DNA of 64,000 nt from Rhodococcus opacus B4 (GCF_000010805.1 NC_012522.1:1116001-1180000); one strand, 5' to 3'. Positions 9,388 through 17,839 are shown, counted from the stretch's first letter. Notes: generated from the sequence alone by a model not told the origin. Made by a program: numbers and translations.

Positions 9388-9403
9388 TCGAAGATACGTT
9401 CGA
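9388..9403 (+). promoter_or_regulatory. LexA/SOS-box candidate
   Basis: The 16-mer TCGAAGATACGTTCGA matches the mycobacterial/rhodococcal LexA consensus TCGAAC-N4-GTTCGA at 11 of 12 fixed positions. It lies 18 bases upstream of the ATG of the DUF222/HNH gene. 13E12-family members of M. tuberculosis are known LexA targets, which supports the call. Confidence 0.7.
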
Positions 9404-9420
9404 TACCGGGGGGTGAAGGC

Positions 9421-10686
9421 ATGGGGCACAATATTTCCAGCGCGGCGGTACTCGACGCGACGCCGCCGGGGATCGTCGCGATCGAGAGTCTGCGAACAGG
9501 CAAAACGATGCTGGCGCAAGCTCAGTACCGACAAGTGGTGGCGGTGACCGACTTCTACGACCTCTGTTGCGAAGAAGATGAACGGCGCGGCATCAATCCG
9601 GCCCACTCCGGTTCCCACGCGGCGGTGGAGGTCTCGGTCGCACTGGGAATGAACGAACCGGTAGTGACCGCCTGGATCGATCTCGGACTCGCTCTGCGCC
9701 ACCGATTGCACGGCACCCGCGCCGCATTCGCGGGCGGGCAGATCGACCTGGATCAGGCACGGGTCGTCGCGTCCATGCTCGTCGGCGTCAGCGACCCGAA
9801 GTTGAAGCAACTCGAAACCGCGATCCTCGACGGACACCTTCCCGCCGCCGACGCCCACACCCTCGCGATGCGGTTGCGGGAGATGTCGATTCACGACGTG
9901 TGCGCCGACGACCCCCGTACTCTCCCCCAGCGTCGGGTCGACGCTCTCACAGCCCTTGCCGACGGTACCGGGTACCTCCCGTGCCTGTGCGGCCGGGAAC
10001 AGTGCCCGGCCCGCGTCGCCGCGGTGGGAACGCGGCGCGCACCTCTCATTCAGGTCGTGGTCAACGCCTCGACGCTGCTCGGCCTCGACGACCTTCCCGC
10101 CCATCTCGAGGGATACGGACCCATCAGTGCCGACTCCGCGAGAACGTTGGCCGCCGACGGCGTCTTCCAGTGCATCCACACCCTGGCCACCGAGGGCGAC
10201 GCAGGGCACATCCTCGGGATCAGCCCTGTTCAGAAGTCTCACGGCATATCCGCGACCTACATCCGGACCGCGGCGAGCAGGTCCGAACTCACGTACGCAC
10301 CGGGGACCGCTCTCGACCGCCGGATCAGAGCGCGCGACGGCAACTGCCGCTTCCCCAACTGCCAAGTCCCGGCACGACTCTGCGACATCGACCACACGAC
10401 CCCATTCGACCGCGTCCATCCCGAGAACGGCGGTCTCACCGTCGAGTCCAATCTCGCGTGCCTGTGCCGGCGACACCACCGGTTGAAGACCGAGGGCTCC
10501 TGGACGGTCCGCCAGGTCGGCGCAGGGCAACTCGAGTGGACCACACCACGCGGCGAAATCATCCGAACCGAGCCCGAAGGGGCAGCAAACGAACTCACCC
10601 ACACCACATCCGAGGGGTGCAGCGCTCCCGCGCCCTCCGACTGCTCACCGACCGCTCCCACGACCTGCAGGACGCCGAATACCTGA
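9421..10686 (+). CDS. DUF222/HNH endonuclease-domain protein (13E12 family)
   Basis: The 421-residue protein has an N-terminal alpha-helical DUF222 region (about residues 30-250) and a C-terminal HNH nuclease-like domain: RDGNCRFPNCQ, then the DIDHTTPF histidine and the NLACLCRRHHRLK zinc/His segment. The family is expanded in Mycobacteriales; a DNA-damage role is suspected but its substrate is unknown. ATG 9421 is preceded by GGGTGAAGG. The open frame extends to 9298 through the LexA-type box, which argues against a start further left. The last 40 residues are Ser/Thr/Pro-rich. Confidence 0.85.
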   Translation: MGHNISSAAVLDATPPGIVAIESLRTGKTMLAQAQYRQVVAVTDFYDLCCEEDERRGINPAHSGSHAAVEVSVALGMNEPVVTAWIDLGLALRHRLHGTRAAFAGGQIDLDQARVVASMLVGVSDPKLKQLETAILDGHLPAADAHTLAMRLREMSIHDVCADDPRTLPQRRVDALTALADGTGYLPCLCGREQCPARVAAVGTRRAPLIQVVVNASTLLGLDDLPAHLEGYGPISADSARTLAADGVFQCIHTLATEGDAGHILGISPVQKSHGISATYIRTAASRSELTYAPGTALDRRIRARDGNCRFPNCQVPARLCDIDHTTPFDRVHPENGGLTVESNLACLCRRHHRLKTEGSWTVRQVGAGQLEWTTPRGEIIRTEPEGAANELTHTTSEGCSAPAPSDCSPTAPTTCRTPNT

Positions 10687-10720
10687 ACGAACTGCGCGGG
10701 AGGCGGAGCACACACCACCA

Positions 10721-10762
10721 CACACCGGCACCACCACCCGAAGGTGGCGGCACCGGCGTGTG
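10721..10762. terminator. Bidirectional hairpin between convergent genes
   Basis: Imperfect 18-20-base arms (CACACCGGCACCACCACC and its near-complement, with one bulge and two mismatches) surround a CGAA loop. The hairpin lies between the stops of the DUF222/HNH gene and the iolT-like gene. Confidence 0.55.
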
Positions 10763-10775
10763 AGAGAGCGTGCGC

Positions 10776-12245
10776 TCAGTGGGTGGCGACGGCGGCGGCG
10801 CTTACCGCTGCGGACGTGGCGGGATTGCCCGCGCCGAGGCGGTCTTCCAGCTCTTCGAGGCTGCGGCCCTTGGTTTCCGGGACGAATCGGTACACGAAGT
10901 ACACCGACATCAGGTTGACGAGAACGAACAGCCCGAATGTGCCGGTGGATCCGAGAACCGAGTTGAGGATCGGGAAGACGAAGGAGATGAAGGCGTTGGT
11001 CGTCCAGAGCACGAAGACGGCGATGCCCATGGCGAATCCGCGGATGGCCATCGGGAAGATCTCCGAGAGCAGCAACCACACGCAGGTTCCGATGAAGCAC
11101 TGCACGAAGGCGACGAACACCATCATCGCGGCGAGGATGATGTAGCTGCGGCCGGTGGAGGACGGCAACAGGAACACCAGCGACAGCGCGGCCTGCGAGG
11201 TAGCCACGCCGATGAAGCCGGTAAGCAGCATCTTGCGGCGATTCACGAAGCCCAGCAGCACGATTCCGAGGATCGTCATCACCACCGAGGTGACACCGAC
11301 CGCGATGGTGGCCACCAGGGATGCGCTGACGCCCAGCCCGCTCTGCTCGAGGATCGTCGGCGCGTAATAGTTGACCGTGTTGATGCCCGTCGCCTGCTGC
11401 ACGATGGCGAGTCCGCAGCCGATCCAGAGGATCCGGCGCATCCAGGGGTAGTCGCGCAGGTAGTGGACGGCGCCGCTGGTCTTCGACTTCCGGTCGCGGG
11501 CGGCATGGAAGCTGATGCTGGCGTACTCGTCGGCGGCCTCGGACTCGCTGCGGCTCATTTCGAGGGTCCTGCGGGTTTCGGCGAGGCGGCCCTTCGACGC
11601 GTACCAGCGCGGTGAATCCGGGAGCGCGAGCATGCCGAGCAGCAGGAGGACCGCCGGCACCGACGCGATGGCCAGCATGTATCGCCACACCGTCGGATCC
11701 TCGATGAGGTGATCGAGCAGGGCGTTGATGGAGAAGGCGAGCATCTGACCGGTGACGATCATCAGCTCGTTGATGGTGACCATCCGACCGCGCCGCTCCA
11801 CGGGGGCCATCTCGGCCAGGTACAGCGGGCAGGTGACGGCGGCGGCGCCCACACCGAGACCGAGGACGATCCTGGCGAGCACCATGATCTCCACGTTGGG
11901 GGCCATCGCGCACCCGAGGGCGCCGACGAGGAACAGTCCCGCGCAGACGAGCAGCGTGCGCTTGCGGCCGAGGGCGTCGGACAGCCGGCCGCCCAGCAGC
12001 GCGCCGACGGCGGCGCCGGGGAAGAGGAGTGAACTCACGACGGTGGCCTCGCCGACCGCACTGAGGTTCAACTCGTCCTTCATGTAGAGCAGCGCACCGG
12101 AGATCACCCCGGTGTCGTAGCCGAACAGCAGGCCTCCGAGCGTGGAGATGACGGTGAGCTTGGTCAGGAAGCGTTTGTGACTGCGCTCGTTACGCGCAGC
12201 GCCGCCGCTTCCGCGTGCACTGGCAGCCGAGTGGGTTGTCGACAT
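10776..12245 (-). CDS. iolT: MFS sugar/inositol:H+ symporter (IolT-like)
   Basis: This 489-residue permease of the sugar-porter MFS family has about 12 membrane helices. Signatures are GGLLFGYDTGVISGAL in helix 1, GRKRTLL after helix 2, the central PDSPRWY motif, QQATGINTVNYYAP in helix 7 and the C-terminal PETKGRSLEELE. The closest remembered match is the IolT myo-inositol transporters, which suits a neighbouring iol operon, but glucose or xylose uptake is possible. It is divergent from the LacI gene and shares its operator region. ATG 12245 is preceded by AAAGG at a slightly long spacing. Confidence 0.85.
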   Translation of the reverse strand: MSTTHSAASARGSGGAARNERSHKRFLTKLTVISTLGGLLFGYDTGVISGALLYMKDELNLSAVGEATVVSSLLFPGAAVGALLGGRLSDALGRKRTLLVCAGLFLVGALGCAMAPNVEIMVLARIVLGLGVGAAAVTCPLYLAEMAPVERRGRMVTINELMIVTGQMLAFSINALLDHLIEDPTVWRYMLAIASVPAVLLLLGMLALPDSPRWYASKGRLAETRRTLEMSRSESEAADEYASISFHAARDRKSKTSGAVHYLRDYPWMRRILWIGCGLAIVQQATGINTVNYYAPTILEQSGLGVSASLVATIAVGVTSVVMTILGIVLLGFVNRRKMLLTGFIGVATSQAALSLVFLLPSSTGRSYIILAAMMVFVAFVQCFIGTCVWLLLSEIFPMAIRGFAMGIAVFVLWTTNAFISFVFPILNSVLGSTGTFGLFVLVNLMSVYFVYRFVPETKGRSLEELEDRLGAGNPATSAAVSAAAVATH

Positions 12246-12363
12246 CAGGTGTGGCCTTTCTGGGAATGCTCACGCATCGCGACACGGAAGTTCGGTTCAC
12301 GTGTGTCGATATCGCCCGGGTGCGCTCGGCTCGATGCAGCCGAGGTGGCGCACTTTCCGGGAC

Positions 12364-12388
12364 TGAAGCGCTTCACTAACGCGCTTCA
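12364..12388 (+). promoter_or_regulatory. Tandem LacI-type operator candidates
   Basis: A perfect palindrome TGAAGCGCTTCA (12364-12375) with the central CpG typical of LacI-family sites is followed by a degenerate copy TAACGCGCTTCA (12377-12388), centres 13 bases apart. Both lie between the divergent iolT-like and LacI-family genes. Confidence 0.7.
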
Positions 12389-12400
12389 GTTGTCTACTAT
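12372..12400 (+). promoter_or_regulatory. Promoter candidate of the LacI-family gene
   Basis: TTCACT (12372-12377) and TACTAT (12395-12400) are spaced by 17 bases and match the -35/-10 consensus at 4 of 6 positions each. The two operator-like sites overlap the -35 and the spacer, which predicts autorepression. Confidence 0.5.
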
Positions 12401-12481
12401 GAGGTGAATCACAGAAGGTGTCAAGGGCTGGGGTCGCGATCCGCGAGAACGTCCCTGACGACGCAACCGAGGGAGATCGAG

Positions 12482-13534
12482 ATGCTCGACGACCGAGCCA
12501 CCGCGCACGCGGGTGCGGAACGGTCGGCGGCCGGTCCGCAGAGACGCCCCACGATGTCCGATGTCGCGACGCGGGCCGGGGTGTCACGCACCCTCGTGTC
12601 CCTGATCTTCAGCGACAAGCCCGGCGCATCCGACGAGACCCGGGATCGCGTCCTGCAGGCCGCGGACGAACTCGGTTATCGCCTCGACCGGGCCGCCCGC
12701 ATGCTCGCCCGCGGCCGCAGCCGCACCCTCGGAGTACTCATCGACGTCCACCAGACGTTCCAGGCCGACCTGATCGGAACCATCTACGCCGAGGCCGAAG
12801 CCGCCGGATACGAGGTCCTGCTCTCCGCAAGCGCACCCACACGGGACGAGCACAAGGCGATCGAAGCGCTCCTCAGCCACCGATGTGAGGGCCTGATCCT
12901 GCTCGGCCCCCTGTCCGAGGTGGACTACCTGCGCACACTCGCGGACCGAGCCGTGGTCACCGTCGTCGGCCGCGCACTCCACCAGACCGCCGTCGACACC
13001 GTGCGGACCGCCGACGCCAAAGGCATCCGGCAGTCTGTGGACCATCTGGTCGAACTCGGCCACCGCGAGATCGCGCACGTCGACGGCGGTGCGGACCCGG
13101 GCTCACCCGAGCGGCGGCGCGCATATCTCGCGGCGATGCGCCGGCACGACCTCTCCGACCACGTTCGTGTCATTCCCGGTCAGCACACCGAGGAGGCCGG
13201 TGTCGCCGCCGCGAACACCCTGCTGGCCGAGGACCGCCTGCCGACCGCCGTGCTCGCCGGTAACGACCGCTGCGCCATCGGCCTCCTGGACGTGTTCACC
13301 CGCGCCCACGTCGACGTGCCGGGCGACATCTCGATCGTCGGGTACGACGACAGCCACCTGGCCCAGCTGTCGCAAATCGACCTCACCACCGTGCGGCAGG
13401 ACACGGACGGCCTGGCGCGCCATGCCGTGCAGTTCGCCATCGGCCGACTCGAGGACGACAACGTCGATCCGCAGGATTTCGTGATCGACCCCCGCCTGGT
13501 GGTGCGCGGCACGACCGGGCCTGCCCGGTCGTAG
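12482..13534 (+). CDS. LacI-family transcriptional repressor
   Basis: The 350-residue protein has an N-terminal helix-turn-helix (PTMSDVATRAGVSRTLVSL, about residues 22-40) followed by the hinge ending in LARGRSRTLGVLI and a periplasmic-binding-like effector domain (VVTVVGRAL, GNDRCAIGLLD, ISIVGYDDSHLA). It probably controls the divergent sugar/inositol transporter and itself. ATG 12482 has GAGGGAGA upstream; the frame is open to 12404 but without a ribosome site. The effector is unknown; an inositol or its keto derivative fits the context. Confidence 0.85.
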   Translation: MLDDRATAHAGAERSAAGPQRRPTMSDVATRAGVSRTLVSLIFSDKPGASDETRDRVLQAADELGYRLDRAARMLARGRSRTLGVLIDVHQTFQADLIGTIYAEAEAAGYEVLLSASAPTRDEHKAIEALLSHRCEGLILLGPLSEVDYLRTLADRAVVTVVGRALHQTAVDTVRTADAKGIRQSVDHLVELGHREIAHVDGGADPGSPERRRAYLAAMRRHDLSDHVRVIPGQHTEEAGVAAANTLLAEDRLPTAVLAGNDRCAIGLLDVFTRAHVDVPGDISIVGYDDSHLAQLSQIDLTTVRQDTDGLARHAVQFAIGRLEDDNVDPQDFVIDPRLVVRGTTGPARS

Positions 13535-13557
13535 CCGCGCCCCGTCGGCACTGGACC

Positions 13558-14424
13558 CTACTGCGTGATACCCCTCAGGTATTCGACGCTCCGGACGACG
13601 TCGCGCAGGGGGCCTTCGTCCTTCGGCTCCGATGCGAGAATTGTGTCCTGCTCGAGGACGTACCAGCCGTGGTAGCCCCGATTCTGCAACCGCTCCACAA
13701 CCCCGGCGATGTCGACGTCTCCGGCGCCGAGGGGCGTGTACATCCCCTGCGCGACAGCCTCGGTGTAGGTGAGCTCGCCCGCCCGGACCCGTTCGAGGAG
13801 CGTGGCATCGACGTCCTTCAGGTGTGTATGGGCGATCCGCTCGGGGGCCGTGGTGACGAGGTCGAGTGGGTCGGTGCCACCGATCAGCAGGTGCCCGGTG
13901 TCCAGGCACAGCGGGATCGACGATCCGTCGAGAATGCGGTCCACCTCGGCTCGGTTCTCGATCATGGTCCCCACGTGGGGGTGGATCACTGCCCGGAGTC
14001 CCCGGTCGGAGGCGGCAGACGACAGCCGGTCGAGGTTGCGCAGCAACGTTTTCCATCCCGCGTCGTCGAGCTCCGGCCGCGAATCGTAACCCGCGGCTCC
14101 CGTCACCGCCGCCAGGACGATCACTTCGGACTTCGATGCGGCGAGCGCGTCGAGCGCCCCGCCGACGGCAGCGACCGCGTCGTGATCCGGATCGTGGAGC
14201 AACACCGGGACGAATCCACCGACTGCCGTCAGGTCGTAGCGGGCGAGGGTGTCCGTCAGCTCCTGCGGATCCGACGGGAGAAACCCGTCGGGGCCGAGTT
14301 CGGTGGCGGCGAGACCGGCGTCGCGCATCTCGGTGAGTACCCGGTCGGATTCGAGCTGGTGACCCCAGCCCTCCACCTCACACACTCCCCACGAAATGGG
14401 CGCTCCTGCAAGTCGGATCGTCAT
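13558..14424 (-). CDS. IolE-like TIM-barrel isomerase/dehydratase
   Basis: This 288-residue xylose-isomerase-like TIM barrel starts MTIRLAGAPISWGVCEVEGW and has the IolE-like metal residues in VIHPHVGT, LCLDTGH, HTHLKDVD and the terminal VLEQD. It looks like a second inosose-dehydratase-type enzyme in addition to iolE at 1.9 kb, but a sugar epimerase activity is equally possible. It shares its strand with the dioxygenase-like gene, whose stop is 70 bases upstream, and converges with the LacI gene at 24 bases. No clear ribosome site precedes ATG 14424. Confidence 0.75.
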   Translation of the reverse strand: MTIRLAGAPISWGVCEVEGWGHQLESDRVLTEMRDAGLAATELGPDGFLPSDPQELTDTLARYDLTAVGGFVPVLLHDPDHDAVAAVGGALDALAASKSEVIVLAAVTGAAGYDSRPELDDAGWKTLLRNLDRLSSAASDRGLRAVIHPHVGTMIENRAEVDRILDGSSIPLCLDTGHLLIGGTDPLDLVTTAPERIAHTHLKDVDATLLERVRAGELTYTEAVAQGMYTPLGAGDVDIAGVVERLQNRGYHGWYVLEQDTILASEPKDEGPLRDVVRSVEYLRGITQ

Positions 14425-14494
14425 CGTCGTATTTCATCCAATCGCACCGGACGGTGCTGTTGTAGTGACAGGGTCGCAGCCTCGGCAATCCCGC

Positions 14495-15679
14495 TCACGG
14501 ATGCCGCCGAGCGGTCTGCGCGGCCAGACGTTCCGCGAGGACCACCGGATCGGCGTTCTCCCGCAGCGCTTCCCACACCGTGTCGACCTGGGTGGCCGGC
14601 GCGAGGCTGTGCACGGGCTGGTCGTGGTCGAGGTTGGTGGGGAACGGATAGCATTCGGCCGTCGCCACGACGGCGTTGCGAAGGGTGCGCTCGCTCGCCC
14701 CGGCAGTCTGCCGGGCCAGCAACGTCGGATACACGGCGTTCGCCATGGCCTCCCGGTCCAATGCTTCCATCGCCCGGCCGAACGGCGACGAGATCTGCAG
14801 CAGGTTGGCCATCCGCCGGATCTGCGCCGACCGGTTGTGGCCCGCGCCGTGATAGAGAGCCGGGTTGAAGAACACCGCGTCGCCCTTGTTCAGCGGCAAC
14901 TGGACGTGACTGTCGCGGAAGAACTCGACGAACTCCGGGCGGGAAAACGCCAGGTAACCGGCGTCGAACAGCTGAGAGTAGGGCACGTACAGGGTGGGGC
15001 CGCTCTCGACGGGCATGTCGCAGTGCGCCACCGCACCCTGCAGCGTCAGAGCGGCCGACATCCGGTGCAGGTGCGCCGGATAATCGGACAGCTCGTGCAC
15101 GGGGACGATGCCGAGGTGGTAATCCCGGTGCGGCACCTGCGCGGCGCCGCCGGGATTGACGACGTTGACCTGCGACGTCACCTGATACAGCGGTCCCAGC
15201 CAACTCTGGCAGATCAGCGCGAGGAAATCGTTGGCGTAATAGTCGGCGAACACGTCGGGGGCGCTGAGCGCTAGCTTCTGGGCGGCGTTCCAGATGCGGT
15301 CGTTCGCGCCCGGCGTGCCGAAGTGGTCGCCCGCCGCACCACCCGCCGCACGCTGCTGCGCGATCAGACGGTCGAACTGTTCCGTGGCCCTATCCACTAC
15401 AGCGGAATCACTGAAGGCGTTCTGGAACACCACGATTCCGGGTCCGTCGGTGAGCGCGCGCACGAGTTCGGTCTGCACGGCGCGGCGCGATTGCGCGTCG
15501 TCGAGGCGGGGAGTCAGCGCGTCACTGCGGTAGAGCAGGACGTTCTGTTCCACGGAATGCGCGAACGGGTAGTCGGCGAGTTTCGTCGAGCGGTCGACGG
15601 ATTCCCGGAAGGCGTCGAGGTCGCAGTCCGAGTCGCGGATCCACTCACGCCGGCCGGTCGGCGGAAGAGAAATGGTCAT
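14495..15679 (-). CDS. Phytanoyl-CoA dioxygenase-like Fe(II)/2-oxoglutarate enzyme
   Basis: The 394-residue protein belongs to the PhyH superfamily. The metal-binding HxD is visible in QVPHRDYHLG, the distal histidine in LYHGAGHNRS, and the 2-oxoglutarate-binding arginine is probably in the RSAQIRRM stretch. Such enzymes hydroxylate or oxidatively demethylate small molecules; the substrate here is unknown. Between an IolE-like enzyme and a LacI-type regulator, a cyclitol or methylated cyclitol is a guess from context only. ATG 15679 lacks a purine-rich ribosome site. It is divergent from the regulator, 73 bases away. Confidence 0.75.
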   Translation of the reverse strand: MTISLPPTGRREWIRDSDCDLDAFRESVDRSTKLADYPFAHSVEQNVLLYRSDALTPRLDDAQSRRAVQTELVRALTDGPGIVVFQNAFSDSAVVDRATEQFDRLIAQQRAAGGAAGDHFGTPGANDRIWNAAQKLALSAPDVFADYYANDFLALICQSWLGPLYQVTSQVNVVNPGGAAQVPHRDYHLGIVPVHELSDYPAHLHRMSAALTLQGAVAHCDMPVESGPTLYVPYSQLFDAGYLAFSRPEFVEFFRDSHVQLPLNKGDAVFFNPALYHGAGHNRSAQIRRMANLLQISSPFGRAMEALDREAMANAVYPTLLARQTAGASERTLRNAVVATAECYPFPTNLDHDQPVHSLAPATQVDTVWEALRENADPVVLAERLAAQTARRHP

Positions 15680-15752
15680 GGAGATAGTCTTGCTGTGATG
15701 TGAGCCGCAGACAACACCAGAAACCCATCATTTTCACCTCAGGAGTCGACCC

Positions 15753-16766
15753 GTGAAGCACCGCTACAAGGTTCGCGAGATCGCCCAGCAGTCGGGACTG
15801 AGCGAGGCGACCGTCGACCGCGTACTCCACGAACGGCCCGGCGTGCGGGAATCGACGAAAGCCGAAGTGCACCAGGCCATTGTCGACCTCGACAAACAAC
15901 GCACGCAACTGAAGCTGAGCGGTCGGAAGTTCCTCGTCGATGTCGTCATGCAGACACCCGAACGCTTCTCCACCGCGTTCCGCGCGGCCGTCGAAGCGGA
16001 ACTGCCGGCGCTCGCTCCCGCCGTCGTACGCTCGCGGTTCCACTTCCGGGAGACCGGGTCGGTACCGGCGATGGTCGAGACCCTCGACAGGATCGCCGCC
16101 CGCGGCTCGCAGGGCGTGATCGTGAAGGCACCCGACTCCGTCGAGGTCGTCGAAACCATCGACAGACTCGCCGCGGCGGGAATACCGGTGGTCACGTACG
16201 CCACCGACGTGCCGGGCAGTTCCCGGGTCGGCTACGTCGGCATCGACAACCGGGCTGCGGGCGCAACGGCCGCGTACCTCGTCGACCAATGGCTCGGCGA
16301 CACCCCTGCCGCCGTGCTGATCACCCTCAGCAGCAATGCCTTCCGGGGCGAGGAGGAACGGGAGATGGGGTTCCGCGCTGCGCTGCGGAAATTCGGGACC
16401 GATCGCGCGGTGGTCGACATCGCCGAGAGCGACGGGCTCGACGCAACCATCGAGAGCCTTGTGCTTCGTGCGCTCGACCGGCACCCGGACATCGCCGCCG
16501 TCTACTCCATCGGCGGCGGCAACGTGGCCACGGCCCGCGCATTCGAACGCACCGGCCGCACCTGCCGCGTATTCATCGCCCATGACCTGGACGAGGACAA
16601 CACGCGACTCCTGCGGGCCGGCACGCTTTCCGCCGTACTGCACCACGACCTTCGAGCCGACGCCCATCTCGCGTGCCGCATGCTCCTGCAGGCCCGCGGC
16701 GCGCTCGGCGAGGTCGTGACCGCGGCCTCACCCATTCGGGTGGTCACCCCGTTCAACCAGCCGTGA
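15753..16766 (+). CDS. LacI-type regulator with periplasmic-binding effector domain
   Basis: The 337-residue protein has an N-terminal LacI helix-turn-helix (VREIAQQSGLSEATVDRVLH, about residues 7-26) and a sugar-binding domain of the periplasmic-binding-protein 4 type (VIVKAPDSVEVVETIDRL, GYVGIDNRAAGATAAYL, SIGGGNVATARAF). GTG 15753 follows AGGAG by 8 bases. Divergent placement next to the dioxygenase gene predicts control of the dioxygenase/IolE-like unit. It is unlike the LacI protein at 12.5 kb in length of linker and binding domain type. Confidence 0.82.
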   Translation: MKHRYKVREIAQQSGLSEATVDRVLHERPGVRESTKAEVHQAIVDLDKQRTQLKLSGRKFLVDVVMQTPERFSTAFRAAVEAELPALAPAVVRSRFHFRETGSVPAMVETLDRIAARGSQGVIVKAPDSVEVVETIDRLAAAGIPVVTYATDVPGSSRVGYVGIDNRAAGATAAYLVDQWLGDTPAAVLITLSSNAFRGEEEREMGFRAALRKFGTDRAVVDIAESDGLDATIESLVLRALDRHPDIAAVYSIGGGNVATARAFERTGRTCRVFIAHDLDEDNTRLLRAGTLSAVLHHDLRADAHLACRMLLQARGALGEVVTAASPIRVVTPFNQP

Positions 16767-16783
16767 CGGGCGCCGCCGGCGGT

Positions 16784-17560
16784 CTATCCCTGCGCGACCG
16801 GAACGCCGCGCGAGCGGAGCCAGCCCGCCGGGTCGATCTTGGTTCCGTCGGCCGTCCACACCTCGTAGTGCAGGTGGGGCCCGGTCGACTGACCACGGTT
16901 GCCCATGGTGGCAATCTGATCGCCCGCCCGGACCTGCTGCCCGACCGACACCAGCGATTGGTCGATGTGACCGAACACGCCGACGGTGCCGTCGTCCTGC
17001 TGCAGGCGGACCCACAGCCCGAATCCCGACGCCGGACCGGTCTCGATCACGGTGCCGTTGGTGACGGCCCGAATCGGGGTACCGATGGAGTTGGCGATGT
17101 CGATGCCGTTGTGGCTGGTGCCCCACCGGGCACCGAAGCCCGAGGTGAAGGTGCCATCGGTCGGGAACAGCACCGCAGGTCGACGCGCCGCCTCCTCGGC
17201 GGCGGCCTGACGTGCAGCCTGTTCGGCCGCTTCCCGGGCCACCCGCTCGGCCTCGGCCTTCTGCGCCGCGAGCCGCTCGACCTCACGCGCGGCGGCGCGC
17301 TGGAGTTGCTCGGCGTGGTCGGCGGTCAGTTCCGGCCGGGAAACCTGCAGGAACTGCGGCGGCGGCGCGAGCGACATCCCCGTCTCGGTGGATGCGTGCG
17401 CCACCTCCCCGGTGGCAGCGGAGGCGATGGCGCCGGACACGAGCAGCGCGGCAGCCGCCAGCGAGGTCGCGACCACATGTCGGCGGGCGGACTTCGCAGA
17501 ACGGGAGCGACGGGCGTGCCGGGCCTGCGGGACGGTGTTCGGGTGTAGAGCCAAAACCAC
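16784..17560 (-). CDS. Secreted M23-family peptidoglycan endopeptidase
   Basis: The 258-residue protein has a basic N-terminus (RHARRSRSAKSARR) and a hydrophobic signal segment (VVATSLAAAALLVSGAIASA, about residues 29-48), then an Ala/Glu-rich coiled-coil (residues 80-125) and a LytM/M23 domain. The zinc ligands are in SHNGIDIA and HLHYEVW, with VFGHID between them. It should cleave peptide cross-links in the cell wall outside the membrane. The open frame begins ATG 17560. Its upstream region holds an 18-base palindrome and repeated GTCAC/GTTATC-like elements. Confidence 0.85.
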   Translation of the reverse strand: MVLALHPNTVPQARHARRSRSAKSARRHVVATSLAAAALLVSGAIASAATGEVAHASTETGMSLAPPPQFLQVSRPELTADHAEQLQRAAAREVERLAAQKAEAERVAREAAEQAARQAAAEEAARRPAVLFPTDGTFTSGFGARWGTSHNGIDIANSIGTPIRAVTNGTVIETGPASGFGLWVRLQQDDGTVGVFGHIDQSLVSVGQQVRAGDQIATMGNRGQSTGPHLHYEVWTADGTKIDPAGWLRSRGVPVAQG

Positions 17561-17664
17561 ATTCCTCTGTCGAGTTCGTGACTGATAACGAAACGGTCAC
17601 GGTTTCGACACAGGTTAGTACGCATTGGCCGGAAATCCACGTGTCGCATTGACGTCTGTGTATG

Positions 17665-17682
17665 GGGTCGAGTCCTCGACCC
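17665..17682. promoter_or_regulatory. Perfect palindrome upstream of the M23 peptidase gene
   Basis: GGGTCGAG-TC-CTCGACCC is a perfect inverted repeat with 8-base arms and a 2-base centre, about 105 bases before the M23 start codon. It has no T-run and looks more like an operator than a terminator. The binding protein is unknown. Confidence 0.45.
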
Positions 17683-17789
17683 GGAATTATCGCCCCACCA
17701 GTCACATGAACCCCGGGAGAGCGCATCGACGTCAGTGGTTACGCCCCGGAAGTGTCGGAAGTCACTCGCCGCCTTCGACGAAACGACGA

Positions 17790-17819
17790 CGGCGCCCGTG
17801 GTCGTGACCACGGGCGCCG
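17790..17819 (-). terminator. Hairpin terminator after the dehydroshikimate dehydratase gene
   Basis: Perfect 14-base arms (17790-17803 and 17806-17819) form a very stable hairpin 21 bases beyond the stop of the minus-strand dehydratase gene. No U-tract follows, as is common in this group. Confidence 0.7.
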
Positions 17820-17839
17820 TTATCTGCCGGGTCGAACGC

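Noticed and set aside
9421-10686. The HNH protein as part of an intron, homing or transposable element.
   Set aside because: No inverted repeats, target duplications or adjoining recombinase are present; the DUF222 N-terminus places it in the chromosomal 13E12 family.
15680-15752. An operator between the dioxygenase gene and its LacI-type regulator.
   Set aside because: Only weak partial symmetry (GTGATG and CATCA segments) is visible, not enough to define a site.
17561-17839. A cyclic-di-AMP riboswitch before the M23 peptidase gene, a common arrangement in actinobacteria.
   Set aside because: I could not find the paired GGGGAR/GCC-type core of that class; only an 18-base palindrome, a terminator hairpin and short repeats are visible.
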